DNA of 64,000 nucleotides from CAJXVA01 sp963761755 (GCA_963761755.1 CAVXIC010000008.1:744001-808000), one strand, 5' to 3'. Positions 7,048 through 16,498 are shown, counted from the first letter of the stretch. Made by a program: numbers and translations. The notes: generated by a model from the letters alone, not told the origin.

Positions 7048-8700
7048 ATGATGAACACGAAAACGCTGAGCGCAGGGGCGCTGGTCATGGCTGGGGTCGT
7101 GGCGCTGGCCGCTGGGTGCGATGACGAAGGTCGCCGCGGGGCGGCGGTGGGCTTGGGTGCCGCCGACGAAGATCCCGCCGGAGACGGTGGCGAGGGCGAA
7201 GACCCCGGCGATGGCGAGGACTCCGGCAGCGGTGAGGACTCCGGCGGAACCGACGACGGCGACGACGCGCCGCCTTCGGACTTCCCCGAGCCGGGCCAGC
7301 AGGAGCCCGAGGTGCCCTTCGACAGCGCCAAGCTGACCCAGATGTGCGCGCGTGGCAACGGCGACAAGGTCGCCCAGGCGCTGTGCGACGGCCCGCAGAT
7401 CACCTCGATGTCGGAGCTGGTCGAGACCTTGGGCTTCCAACAGCCCTTCTTCTCGATGACGGCCAACTCGAGCTCCCTGGTGGGGCGTGACGTGTCGGCC
7501 CTCAACCCCCGCTTGATCATCGGTGAGACGATGGGCGCCAACCTCTTCGGCGGCGGCGACTTCCCGGCGGTAGAGACCGGCCTCGAAGGCGTCATGGCGC
7601 TGGGCTTCGTCCGCGGCGAGCAGCTGGTCGAGCTGATGGCGTACGACCCTGGTACCGACGCGCTCAACTTCTACCTGCTGATGTTCGAGCAGGGCTGCAA
7701 CGACACCGAGTCGGGCTGCCAGGTCTCCGACCTCGTCACGCCGGCCATCGAATCGAACTGGTCGCGGTGGACCGTCTACCAGGACACCGATCTGGTCAAC
7801 ACGTCGCTGGACTGCAACGTGTGCCACCAGCCGCTGGGCGTGGGCACCCCGAAGGTCCCGCGCCTGCAGGAGATCAGCAACTCGTGGACGCACTGGTTCC
7901 CGACCCGGCCTGCGGCCCAGGGTGGAGGCTGGTCCTCGGGTGGGAGCGGCACCACCGGCCTGCCTCCGCAGGATCCCAGCCAGCACGGGACGCGGTCCTC
8001 CGAGGTGCTCTGGACCATGTTCGAGGGGATGCACGGCAACGACCCGACGTACGGAGGTGTACCGCTCGAGGACATTCGCGAAGCCGCCGCGGGCCCCGAC
8101 ATCGAGACCTTCGTGCGGTCGTGGCTCACCGTGCGCGACGATCAGCTGCCCGAGGCGCTTCGGATTCCGGCGTTTGGCAGCGGGGAGGGCAGCGACTACT
8201 TCTGCGACTCCTCCTCGATGGAGCGCGACGGCGCGGACTCGGATTGGAGCCCGCAGTTCGAGCGCGTGGTCAACGGCCAGCGTCTTCCGCTGCCCTCGCA
8301 CCGCATCGACATCACCTCCGAGCTCGCCCGCGATGAGGTCATCGAGACCTACAAGGCCGTCCAGTCGGGGTCACTGCCCCCCGAAGACATGGTCCACCCC
8401 TCCGCCGCGATAGCCTACAGCAGCATGACGGAGATGAGCCTCGTCCCGCCCCAAGAGGCGACCGCCGAGCAGATCCTCACGCACATGTGCGCGCGCTGCC
8501 ACAACGGCAACCTCGACCAAAGCCTCTCCCGGGCTCGGTTCGATGCGACCGCCCTCGGTCAGCTCGACGCGGCGCAGAAGGCCGTCATCGCCGACCGCAT
8601 CGAGCGGCACGACGGAGACAAGTTCCAGATGCCCCCGCGTCGGGCTGCGACCATGCCGCAGTGGGCCCGCACTCGGGTGCTGCAGTGGCTTGGAGAGTAG
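7048..8700 (+). CDS. Secreted lipoprotein with two c-type haem motifs
   Basis: The start is ATG 7048, eight bases after GGAAGG; the frame is open further upstream but that part has no signal features. Residues 1-24 are a lipoprotein signal ending in ALAAGC. An acidic Gly/Glu/Asp linker (about 30-85) follows, and then a 460-residue globular part. Two CXXCH haem-attachment motifs are present: CNVCH at residue 256 and CARCH at residue 481, the latter in a C-terminal cytochrome-c-like segment starting EQILTHMC. It is therefore probably a diheme outer-membrane or periplasmic protein. Similar lipoproteins of unknown role occur in multiples in myxobacteria. It is flanked by a tandem repeat upstream and a convergent gene downstream, so it stands alone. 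Confidence 0.8.
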   Translation: MMNTKTLSAGALVMAGVVALAAGCDDEGRRGAAVGLGAADEDPAGDGGEGEDPGDGEDSGSGEDSGGTDDGDDAPPSDFPEPGQQEPEVPFDSAKLTQMCARGNGDKVAQALCDGPQITSMSELVETLGFQQPFFSMTANSSSLVGRDVSALNPRLIIGETMGANLFGGGDFPAVETGLEGVMALGFVRGEQLVELMAYDPGTDALNFYLLMFEQGCNDTESGCQVSDLVTPAIESNWSRWTVYQDTDLVNTSLDCNVCHQPLGVGTPKVPRLQEISNSWTHWFPTRPAAQGGGWSSGGSGTTGLPPQDPSQHGTRSSEVLWTMFEGMHGNDPTYGGVPLEDIREAAAGPDIETFVRSWLTVRDDQLPEALRIPAFGSGEGSDYFCDSSSMERDGADSDWSPQFERVVNGQRLPLPSHRIDITSELARDEVIETYKAVQSGSLPPEDMVHPSAAIAYSSMTEMSLVPPQEATAEQILTHMCARCHNGNLDQSLSRARFDATALGQLDAAQKAVIADRIERHDGDKFQMPPRRAATMPQWARTRVLQWLGE

Positions 8701-8744
8701 GGACGGAGTGATGCTCACCCTACCCAGAACCCTCGTTCACCAGG

Positions 8745-10618
8745 CTACGGCCGGATCAGAAACGGAGAGTACGCATCAAAGCTCGTGGGCACGCCGAACG
8801 CGTTGCCGAGCGAGAGGTTGAAGACCGCGCCCGCGACCGCGTCCTCGGAGACCTCGCTGATCACGAGCAGTCCCGAGAGCGAGGCTCGGGGCGTGTCGGG
8901 GTGGTTGAGGTACGCGCCGTTCTCCGGGAGGCCGAAGGGGATTGAGAAGCCGCTGATCAAGCCGAACTTGTGGGCCCCCAGCGGCGAGCTGCCTTCGGGG
9001 ACGGCGGCCTCGTACAGCAGCTGCCACTGGTCGACGCCTTGTCCGAGCACGGCGAAGTAGCGGACGCCGCCGGACGCATAGAAGCCGGCCTTGAGATCGC
9101 TGGCGAAGACCTCCCCGCGAAGCTCGATGCCGGGGGTCGAGCGGCCGATCTCGATGTCGTGGGTGCACTGCTCGAACTGCGACGCCGTCAGCACGCCCAG
9201 GGTGCGAAGCAGCGTCAGCTTGGTGTAGGCCAAGGCGAGCTCCTCGGGGAAGTCGTCCTGCCCGGCGCGTCCGGCGAACTGCCCGCAGACCGCCGCAGAC
9301 GACCCCTCGACGATGATCTCCGAGGCGTACTCGGCGATGTCTTCGGCGACCTTATGCGCGCCGTAGGGCGTCGCGAACCCGCCGGCTATCGCGGTCGCCT
9401 GGTCGATGGAGCACCATCCATCCCACTTGCTGCCCGGCGGAGGTGCCTCGAGGACCGGGCCAATCTCGGCCTCGTAGACCGACTGGTGGAGGTCGTACCA
9501 GGACGAGGACAGCCCCGCGCCCAGGGCATACTTCTCGACCACGTCCTGGGCGTCGGCGACCGCCTCCGCGCTCCAGCCTTCGTTGGCGCCGGCGCTGGTT
9601 CGAATGTCGACGCGCGCCGTGAAGTTGTGGGTGACCTCGTGGGGGATCGTTCCGCGCCACGGCAGCGAGTGGATGTTGAGCACCAGATAGGAGCCGACGG
9701 CCGCGCCGTTGAGGAGCGCCGTGGAGGTCGGGTTGCCCTCGCTGTCGTCTTGCTGGAGTCCCTCGGCCGCACAAAAGGCGTTGACCTTGGGTTGCCCGCC
9801 CTCGCCGTCGTTGCATCCCGAGCCGGCGGCGACGCAGCCCTTGTTGGGGGGCTCCACGATCGCGATGCCGCTGATCGAAGACGTCAGCGCGGGGGAAGGT
9901 CTTGCAGCGCGGCGAGGACGACGTTGGCGACCTGCGCGTCGACCGACACAATCCTGTCCACGTATCCGGACTGAAACTCTTGGGGGAGCAGGCCCTCTTC
10001 GCCCGGCTCGAAGACGGTGATGTGGGGATAGGCGCTCGTGAGCAGGCTGGCGTTGCGCAGGACGACCTCCGCGGCCTGGAGCTCCTCCGGCCCGACCTCG
10101 TCGAGGACGAGTCCGTCGGTACCGCGCACCAACTCCAGCACCTGCGCGCCGGCGTCCTTGGGAAAGAAGACCGTCTGCGGCGCCTCCGCGAAGTCGAGTT
10201 CGACCTCCGCGACGTCGCCGTCGGTGAACTCCAGTTCGATCGCCTCACCGGCGGGGAAGCGTACCGCGCGGGCGCCGACGACCTCCTCGCCCGCCCGCCC
10301 GACCAGCAGGAACGGGCCGTCGAGGATCGGGACCGGCTCGTGCATGCCGGCGGGCAGCTCGACCGAGGACACCCGCTGCACGCTGGCCTCGGCGTCGTTC
10401 CCAACCAGCTCGACCCGCCAATAAGCCCCGCCTTCGTAGAACTCTCCTCGAGGCTCTTCGTCGTCGGTCGGCGGCTCAGGGTCTTGCGGCGTGCCCTCTT
10501 CGCCGCCGCCGGTCGTCTCGGCGGGCGGACCGTCGGTGTCTTCGTCGACAGCAGCATCGGATGCGTCCAGGACGCAGCCGGTCAGGAGCACAGACGCGAA
10601 CCAGGCATGGCGCTTCAC
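8745..10618 (-). pseudogene. Lipoprotein zinc metallopeptidase-like gene, split by a one-base frameshift
   Basis: Two frames make up one gene. The upstream part (10618 to the stop at 9884) starts at GTG 10618 and has a lipobox LLTGC (Cys15), an acidic linker, and a mixed domain ending VNVVLAALQDLPPR-like. The downstream part (9890 region to 8745) continues ALTSSISGIAIVEPPNKGC and contains PHEVTHNF (codons near 9640-9625), an HExxH zinc-peptidase motif; AEDIAEYASE further on could supply the third ligand. The join is at a run of five C on the coding strand (9891-9895 as G). One additional C would restore a single frame of about 625 codons. The protein would be a surface-attached metalloprotease of unassigned family. 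GTG 10654 is an alternative start. Whether the break is real or a sequencing error cannot be decided here. Confidence 0.7.
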
Positions 10619-10800
10619 GTAGGGGGTGGTCCCGGCAGGGGCGTCAATGATCACCAGGGTCGCGGGTTTTCTTGCGGACGGGCGGGGACCGGTTGTAGAC
10701 GAAGACTCAGGGGGCAGCGGTCGGTGCCGACAGCAGCAGCAGCTGGCTGGCGCTCAAGGTCATCACCGGAGTCACGACGTCCTACGTCCTACGTACGTCG

Positions 10801-11439
10801 TCATCCGGGCTCGACCTGCACCGGCCCGATGTCTGCGTACTCCTTCATGTCGCAGTTCTCGAGCTCGACGCTGAGGAAGTCGCCCTGCCAGGCCCCGAGG
10901 TAGCGCGACGGCCAGCCGTAGCCGTTGGGGTTGGAGCTGGCGTAGACCGTGGCGGAGTAGTAGATGATCTTGTTCGAGCACTCGACCATGTTTTGAGCGC
11001 CGATACGCACGCTCAGCCGTTCGCTCGAGTTGAAGCTGGCGGCGGGAAGGCCAAAGTCGGCGTACGTCTGAGGGGTGTTGGGAACTTCGAACCAGAACTC
11101 CGTGAGCTTGTTGCAGGTCAGCGTCCTTCGGGTGGTGCGGCTCAGCGGAACCTCGGCAGTTCCGCCGGACGTGCTGTACCGCAGGTAGGGCCCCTCGCAC
11201 CGTTCCACATCGAACCACGGGTCTCGGGTCACGACGTTGAACTGCGTCGTGGAGTCCACAGCGTCCGGGTAGTCCATGCTCGCAAGGGTGATATCCTGCG
11301 TGTACGGGGTGTAGACGCCGCCTCGCACCGAGCTGTTCGGGTCCTCGGGCTCGGCGTCACATCCCACGCAGACGGTGGCGAGAAGAAGGGCTGGGGCGAA
11401 TCGCGAGCGGAAGATGCGGTTGTGACTGCGCTGTCTCAT
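10801..11439 (-). CDS. Lipoprotein, unknown function
   Basis: The 212-residue protein has an N-terminus with several Arg residues and a hydrophobic core ending in VCVGC (Cys27), so it is a predicted lipoprotein. The mature part has six cysteines and many aromatic residues (for example DPWFDVERC, TEFWFEVPN and NPNGYGWPSRYLGAW), which suggests a small beta-sandwich stabilised by disulfides. I do not recognise a family. It is upstream of the metallopeptidase-like gene on the same strand, separated by about 180 bp, so a shared transcript is possible but not shown. The 150-bp gap to the divergent gene at 11590 contains two TTAAC copies nine bases apart (near 11467) and could hold both promoters. 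Confidence 0.72.
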   Translation of the reverse strand: MRQRSHNRIFRSRFAPALLLATVCVGCDAEPEDPNSSVRGGVYTPYTQDITLASMDYPDAVDSTTQFNVVTRDPWFDVERCEGPYLRYSTSGGTAEVPLSRTTRRTLTCNKLTEFWFEVPNTPQTYADFGLPAASFNSSERLSVRIGAQNMVECSNKIIYYSATVYASSNPNGYGWPSRYLGAWQGDFLSVELENCDMKEYADIGPVQVEPG

Positions 11440-11589
11440 GCCAAGGAGGAGAGCACCGCGACAGGCTTAACGGGATTAACCGTGCGTTATCCTCGTCGTA
11501 CGGGTGCTCCCGGACAACCGCGGCTGAGCACGCGGTCCCCGGGCGCGGACACGGACTTTCTCGGCGTCCAGTCCGGTACGCTCACCACC

Positions 11590-11952
11590 ATGTCCAACGT
11601 CACGGAGTTCTACCAGCAAGGCGGCGTGTTCATGCACGCCGTCAGCCTGCTCGGGCTCGCAGGGCTCGCAGTGGGAATCTCTTCGTTCGCTCGGCGGAGC
11701 CGGACGATGGCGTTGGCGTGCTTGGGGCTGGGAGCAGCCTGCATGCTCGTGGGTGCGCTCGGAACGTATCTCGGCACCCAGGAGGCCCGGCGTGCCGTCG
11801 AGACGGTCAGCGCCGCGCAGCGGGCAGACGCGTTGAGCGCCGGAGTCGCAGCCGCGATGAACTTGATGCTGTGGGCAGCCCTGATGTCCGCTCTCCCGCT
11901 GGTGACCGGGCTGATTGCGGTGGTCCGCAGCGCGCGCGGTTCGGCGAAATGA
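11590..11952 (+). CDS. Small three-helix inner-membrane protein, ExbB/TolQ-like N-terminus
   Basis: I take ATG 11590, because the upstream open frame is low-quality sequence. The 120-residue product has three predicted membrane helices: about residues 14-33, 38-61 and 88-111. The first segment (YQQGGVFMHAVSLLGLAGLAVGISSF) looks like the first helix of ExbB/TolQ/MotA proton-channel proteins, which typically begin with a Gly-Gly-x-Phe-Met stretch. The protein is much shorter than ExbB, and I see no clear match to the channel-lining helices. It could be a reduced relative or just a membrane protein of similar composition. The next plus-strand gene begins 118 bp later. Confidence 0.65.
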   Translation: MSNVTEFYQQGGVFMHAVSLLGLAGLAVGISSFARRSRTMALACLGLGAACMLVGALGTYLGTQEARRAVETVSAAQRADALSAGVAAAMNLMLWAALMSALPLVTGLIAVVRSARGSAK

Positions 11953-12070
11953 AGTGGGAGAGCCAGTTCAGGCAGGGAGCCCCGCGCGTTCTTCGATCCG
12001 CCACGGCGTCGATGTTTCCACAGACTTGGGAACGGTCGGCGCTGCGGTGCAACTACATCGTGGAGCCGCG

Positions 12071-12628
12071 ATGTACGCCTCCGCCTCGACCGCCATCTTG
12101 CAGCGTTTTACCAGCCAGCGGCGAATCTGTTGGTTGGTGTCGCATGGCGAGTATGCGCGGTTTGGAAACCTCGGGCTGGATGCGTGTCCACTGCCTCCCT
12201 CCGAAGCCGTCCTGGTGCTCCGCGATTGGTCGGCCGAGGGGGCGCCGTGGAGCCCCGAGGTGCGGGGGCCGCGGCACCGCGACGTGCTGGCCGACTTCTC
12301 CTCGGCGGTCGCCGACGGCCGGCTCCGCGTCTACGAGGAGCGCCGCTTCGTCGCGCTGAACTCGACCGCTCCGCCGGCGGTCGACCTGTGCTCGTTGGCC
12401 CAAGAGCCCGCGCTCGAGCCTGCGGTGTCGCACTGGGTCGAGGTCCGCCTGCACGACGAGCACGGAGAGCCCCGAGGTGGTGAACCGTACCGAGTCGTGC
12501 TCGGCGATGGCACCGAACTCGAGGGCCGCCTCGACACCAATGGCATGGCGCGGATTCCCGGTCTGCCGCCGGGGCCCTGTCGCTGGTCCTTCCCGTCCCT
12601 TCAGCCCGGTGAGTGGGCCCGGGCATGA
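12071..12628 (+). CDS. Protein with C-terminal carboxypeptidase-regulatory-like beta domain, possibly secretion-island associated
   Basis: I choose ATG 12071, which has GGAG six bases upstream. The N-terminal 100 residues (RRICWLVSHGEYARF...WSAEGAPWSPEVRG) are of unknown type. The C-terminal part (VEVRLHDEHGEPRGGEPYR then LEGRLDTNGMARIPGLPPG then CRWSFPSL) is a small beta-sandwich of the kind that, to my knowledge, accompanies VgrG/type VI secretion and contractile-injection islands in proteobacteria. Its neighbours are a LysM plus peptidoglycan-binding gene and an unrecognised large protein on the opposite strand, which fits such an accessory island. No VgrG, PAAR, Hcp or sheath gene is in the window. 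The function is inferred from context only. Confidence 0.65.
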   Translation: MYASASTAILQRFTSQRRICWLVSHGEYARFGNLGLDACPLPPSEAVLVLRDWSAEGAPWSPEVRGPRHRDVLADFSSAVADGRLRVYEERRFVALNSTAPPAVDLCSLAQEPALEPAVSHWVEVRLHDEHGEPRGGEPYRVVLGDGTELEGRLDTNGMARIPGLPPGPCRWSFPSLQPGEWARA

Positions 12629-12746
12629 GGACTCGGCACGTGCTGCGACGGGGATCGAAGTCCCCGACCAGGGCGGGTGAAGCTCCTCGGGCTCGGGCAC
12701 GAGCCAATCCACGGACCCCCCGGTCGCGTCGCGGTCTTCTGGATGA

Positions 12747-12783
12747 CCCCGTAGAGAAGCCCCAGAGGAGCTGCTTCACGGGG
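12747..12783. terminator. Hairpin between convergent genes
   Basis: CCCCGT at 12747-12752 pairs with ACGGGG at 12778-12783, and GAAGC pairs with GCTTC inside, with a two-base bulge. It sits between the ends of the convergent genes at 12628 and 12776 and covers the stop of the latter. There is no T-tract on either side, so it would be a weak or factor-dependent bidirectional terminator. Confidence 0.35.
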
Positions 12784-15589
12784 CCAGCTTCGCCTTGATC
12801 GCCCTCACGCGGCTCCAGTGCTCTCCAATGAGCTCCGAGATGGCCCGCTCTCGCCAGCCCGTGTCCGATCGCCGACCGGCCTCGGCGCGCTGGAGCCGCC
12901 TGACTGCGTCGAGCAACGCGAGCTCTCTCCCGCCTGATGCGCGGTTGAGTTCTCGACGCGCCTCTCCCTTTGCCCTCGCCGCCGCGGATCTGTCCTCATT
13001 TGCTCGACGCACCTCGGCCCACGCCGCACGGCGCTCCTCGGGCGGCGTGGGAGGGCCGGTGCGGGCAACGGCAGCTCTTCGAGCCGCAACCGCAGCCTCG
13101 TACGCCTCTTCCGCTTCCCGAACGCGCGCCCGGAGCGGGCCGCGCTCCCGCTCGAGCTCGCGGACTGCGGTGAGGAAGGTGCGACGCTGTTCCACGGGCT
13201 GCTCGTGGTTGGGCCCATCGGGCGCGTACGACCTGTCCAGCTGGCGTCGCAGCCTTCGCGCGAGGTTCAGCGCTTGTCGGTAGCTTCGATCGACGCCAGC
13301 TCGCAGCTGGCGAGCCTTGTTGGTCACCCAGCGGTCGAAATACTCGTGTCCGCGAAGGGCAACCGACATCTCGGGGCGGTTCGGAAACGCGTTTCGAATC
13401 GCGTCGCGCGTGCTACGGGCCTGGTCCATCGAGGCCCACTGCGTATCTTGGGAGGACTCGTCCAAGGTGGGGTAGGGAACGGCGCGATCGGGATAGTCAT
13501 GGTCCCGCGACTTGACCTCCAAATCGCAGTGCGCGTGCGATTGCAGGCTCACGCGCCGATGCACGCGCCGTCGATCATGAAGGGCGCGGAGCTTTGCTTC
13601 GGGAAACGTCACCACGCTTATCAGGTGCTTGCTGCGGGTGTGCGTCGCCTCCGCGAGCCCGATCGCGTCACCTTCGCCGATCTTCAGACGACCGTTGCCG
13701 TCGGTGGAAAGGTAGACTCGCTCGACGCGCTTCCATCGCGTGGGGCGTACTTCGAAGGCCGTCCCGCGGTACCCCGGGATGTTCATCGGCATGATCCGTC
13801 CGGTGCCCTCGAAGATGAACAAATCGCCGCGGTCGTCGGGCGCTGCGTAGTACGGCGCCCCGTTGAGTGGGTTGTAGGCGGCCATGAAGCCAGCGCAGGG
13901 CGGGCCACCGCGATCGTCTACGGTCGAGGGCCGAGCGGGTTCTTGCAGCAGCCGTTGGTGCTCGTAGAGCCGCACGTAGCTGTACTCGTGGCCGTTGAGT
14001 CCAATGGCGCTGATCGCAGCGTCGAAGAAATCGAGCAGTTCGTCCCGGGTCAGCTCCACCTCTTCGCCTTCGGGCAGGACCTGGTCCCAGTGGAGCTCGC
14101 CCGCTTCGGGCTCGCCCTCGGCCAGCGACGTCTCGACGATGTCGTCGTCTTCGTCGGCCTCGGTTGCCTCGGGATCGAAGTGGAGATCGAGTTCGGGCGA
14201 CGGCGCTGCCTGCTCGGCGGATGGGGGAGGCGTGTCCTCCTCTTCGTCCTCCCGCTCTTCGTCTCGGACCGCTTCTTCGAGCAGACGGTCGGTGGCCGCC
14301 GCGTGCTCGGCTTCGCTGATCTGCCGGCGCGCACGCGCTCCCAGCAACCGCTCCAGCGACTGCTCGCGGAGTCGGCGGGTGTCGGGCGTGCCCTCGGCGC
14401 CGGAGCGTGCGTACACGAACTGCAGCGTGTCCTCTCGCGAGACCCCGTACGTGCCGAACATCCGAGTGTGGAAGTAGTGCAGCGTCCCGTTGTCCAGCAG
14501 TGCGGCCGGAGCGGTGGACTTGCGCAGGTTGTGGTTGACCCCGTTGCCACCCCAGTTCCCTTCGTTGAGACACATGAACGTTGCCAGGGTCAGCGCACAA
14601 GGTGTGCACGTCCATCCGGGCGTCAGCCGAGTGTCCTCCCGGAACTGGCGCAGGGACTCCGTCGTCGGTGTGTTCTTGCCGCCCGCGACGCCCCACTGGT
14701 TGTCTACCAACATATACGCCGCCGTCTGATCGACCTGGCCGCCTGCGCTCGCTTCTGGCTCGGCGTCGAGTCGGAGCGTCACGTTGGCGAGGCTTCCCGC
14801 GTAGACCAGACCTCGCGCGTAGACCGTCTCGCCCTGGACCTCTTGCTCGTTGGACTTGCGCAAGTTTGCCGCGTCGGGATTGTAGCCCGGACTCAAGCTG
14901 TAGAATGCACCCCGAGCCGCGTTGAGCAGCAGCTGAAACCTCATGGCGATGAGGTTGTCGTGGAGCGGCAGCGGATCGCCACCCGTGTCGGCGCCCGGAA
15001 CCACGCTGGTCCCCAAGAAACACGAGCCTTGCCCGTTGAAGTGTGCCCCCCCAAACGCCTGCACCCCGCAAGGAAGCATGACCGCGAAGATCGGAAACTC
15101 CACGACGTCGCCGGGCACGAGCTCGGCATCGTGATTTCGGATCCGCCGATGCCCGTCCTGTCTCAGCTTGAGCGGGCCACCGGCATCGATCTCGCGGAGC
15201 TCCAGAGGCACGGTGCCGACATTGGCCGGGTCCACGGCCAGATCCGCGGCGTATTCCTTGAGCACCCGGTATGGGCCCTTCCACAACCGGATCCACCATC
15301 CCGCCCGATCGATCGTACCCGGGACACCCGGGGCGTGCGCATGCTCCGACGACTCGCCAGGCTCCGCGAAGAAGCGCTCCGCCCACGACTCCACGCGAGC
15401 GAGAGTCTCGGCGTAGTGCGTCTCCATCGTCCTCGCATCGAGCGAGGACAGGGGTTCGTACCAACGCAGGAGCGCCCCGCGAAGCGCCTCTTCGCGGAGC
15501 GCCGTGATCCAGGCCGCAATCGCCGATTCGTACGACATCCGCGCGGTGAGCACGGCACGTCGACCCGGGACGATCCAGTTCAAGCTCAT
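12776..15589 (-). CDS. Large protein of unknown function, candidate effector or cargo
   Basis: The 937-residue product has no signal peptide or membrane helix. Four regions can be seen. (1) An N-terminal helical part occupies residues 1-130. (2) Residues 150-390 are a globular part with WTCTPC (Cys328, Cys331), LATFMC (Cys340), NHNLR, and two histidines in HYFHTR (371, 374). A Cys at a helix start followed by a later His is the layout of papain-like amidases, but this is a weak resemblance. (3) A very acidic linker lies at about 420-500. (4) A further domain (GFMAAYNPLNGAPYYA onward) is followed by an Arg/Glu-rich coiled coil. The start is 10 bp after the stop of the LysM/peptidoglycan-binding gene, so the two form an operon. 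A wall-targeting secreted cargo is a hypothesis; a structural protein is equally possible. Confidence 0.75.
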   Translation of the reverse strand: MSLNWIVPGRRAVLTARMSYESAIAAWITALREEALRGALLRWYEPLSSLDARTMETHYAETLARVESWAERFFAEPGESSEHAHAPGVPGTIDRAGWWIRLWKGPYRVLKEYAADLAVDPANVGTVPLELREIDAGGPLKLRQDGHRRIRNHDAELVPGDVVEFPIFAVMLPCGVQAFGGAHFNGQGSCFLGTSVVPGADTGGDPLPLHDNLIAMRFQLLLNAARGAFYSLSPGYNPDAANLRKSNEQEVQGETVYARGLVYAGSLANVTLRLDAEPEASAGGQVDQTAAYMLVDNQWGVAGGKNTPTTESLRQFREDTRLTPGWTCTPCALTLATFMCLNEGNWGGNGVNHNLRKSTAPAALLDNGTLHYFHTRMFGTYGVSREDTLQFVYARSGAEGTPDTRRLREQSLERLLGARARRQISEAEHAAATDRLLEEAVRDEEREDEEEDTPPPSAEQAAPSPELDLHFDPEATEADEDDDIVETSLAEGEPEAGELHWDQVLPEGEEVELTRDELLDFFDAAISAIGLNGHEYSYVRLYEHQRLLQEPARPSTVDDRGGPPCAGFMAAYNPLNGAPYYAAPDDRGDLFIFEGTGRIMPMNIPGYRGTAFEVRPTRWKRVERVYLSTDGNGRLKIGEGDAIGLAEATHTRSKHLISVVTFPEAKLRALHDRRRVHRRVSLQSHAHCDLEVKSRDHDYPDRAVPYPTLDESSQDTQWASMDQARSTRDAIRNAFPNRPEMSVALRGHEYFDRWVTNKARQLRAGVDRSYRQALNLARRLRRQLDRSYAPDGPNHEQPVEQRRTFLTAVRELERERGPLRARVREAEEAYEAAVAARRAAVARTGPPTPPEERRAAWAEVRRANEDRSAAARAKGEARRELNRASGGRELALLDAVRRLQRAEAGRRSDTGWRERAISELIGEHWSRVRAIKAKLAP

Positions 15590-15599
15590 CGTTGCGCCA

Positions 15600-16238
15600 T
15601 CAGCTCCGGTGTAGGTTCGTCAGCGCGGCCCCGGTTTGGGAGCATGCCATGCCCGTCGGGGCGGCTTCGCCCATCGTCGCCTGGAACGCCCTCAGAGCCG
15701 ACTTCGTACGCTCCGCCGCGTCGCCATCTTCAGCCCCGCACGCGAACCCGAGGTTGTTGAGACGTTGCTGAATACCGCGCGTCTCCGTCACCGGATCCAG
15801 ATGCCCGAGCAGCACCGTCGTCTCCTGTGCGTCGTCGCAACCGGGAAAGAACGTCACGACCAGCCGGCGCGCCGCCACGGGCACTTCGATACGCAGCCAC
15901 CCGTCCCGGTCCAGACTCGTCTCGACCGGATCCGCCCCGTCCACGCCAACGCTGCACGGCTCCAGCGCCCGCGGCGCTCCGCCGCACAGAAAGCGCACCT
16001 GCAGCGGCATCATTGCAGGCCTCACCACGAACGTGTACACGCGATCGGTTTGCAGCGTGACGGACTTGGGGGGCTCGTCGGGCACGAAGACGGTGTCGCC
16101 CTCGAACAGCTGCTCGGGTGAGCGTGTGCGCAGCAGCTCTTCGTTCTCGGGGGCGTAGAGGAGGGAACGAAGCGCGATCTTGTGCTCGCTGGCGATCGAC
16201 GCGAGCGTGTCTCCCTGCTTGACGGTGTACTCGGCCAT
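15600..16238 (-). CDS. LysM and peptidoglycan-binding domain protein
   Basis: I place the start at ATG 16238, because MAEYTVKQGDTLASIASEH is a canonical LysM beginning and the upstream open frame is not protein-like. LysM covers residues 3-50, including LFEGDTVFVPD. A middle beta domain runs from about 55 to 145. A peptidoglycan-binding domain 1 lies at about 150-205 (IQQRLNNLGFACG then RTKSALRAFQATMG). No signal peptide is present, so export would need a dedicated system. LysM-beta-PG_binding proteins without signal sequences are known from VgrG/type VI islands. It is the promoter-proximal gene of an operon with the 937-residue protein. Confidence 0.82.
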   Translation of the reverse strand: MAEYTVKQGDTLASIASEHKIALRSLLYAPENEELLRTRSPEQLFEGDTVFVPDEPPKSVTLQTDRVYTFVVRPAMMPLQVRFLCGGAPRALEPCSVGVDGADPVETSLDRDGWLRIEVPVAARRLVVTFFPGCDDAQETTVLLGHLDPVTETRGIQQRLNNLGFACGAEDGDAAERTKSALRAFQATMGEAAPTGMACSQTGAALTNLHRS

Positions 16239-16373
16239 GGACGCGAAGCTGCCTGAGCTGTGGTCGTTGCCGGCGGGCGAGGAGCGTTCCCGAGATTGCC
16301 CAGGGCTTTCGGAGTTTCCACGTGGTGCTGGGGCTCGGCTTCTGTGCTCCACGTCAGCTCGGCAGAGCTCCCC

Positions 16374-16393
16374 CACACATGCATGCATGTGTG
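16374..16393. promoter_or_regulatory. Perfect 20-bp palindrome in a divergent intergenic region
   Basis: CACACATGCATGCATGTGTG is its own reverse complement over 20 bases. It lies 136 bp upstream of the LysM gene (minus) and 106 bp upstream of the decayed lipoprotein frame (plus), in the 260-bp gap between them. Perfect symmetry without a loop and without a T-tract fits a dimeric regulator site better than a terminator. No regulator gene is adjacent. I see nothing else identifiable in the gap. Confidence 0.45.
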
Positions 16394-16498
16394 CATGAAC
16401 GGAGGAACAGTGGGTCGCAAGGCCCCGACCAGGCGGGCTCCGCGATCCCTTCGCGGGTCGCTGACGCCGCTGGCGAGGCCTCGACGCAGCCTCGCTCC

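Noticed and set aside
13205..15760. 851-codon plus-strand frame
   Set aside because: It is antisense to the 937-residue protein; rich in Arg, Val and Gly with no domain, while the minus frame reads as a normal protein with an upstream operon partner.
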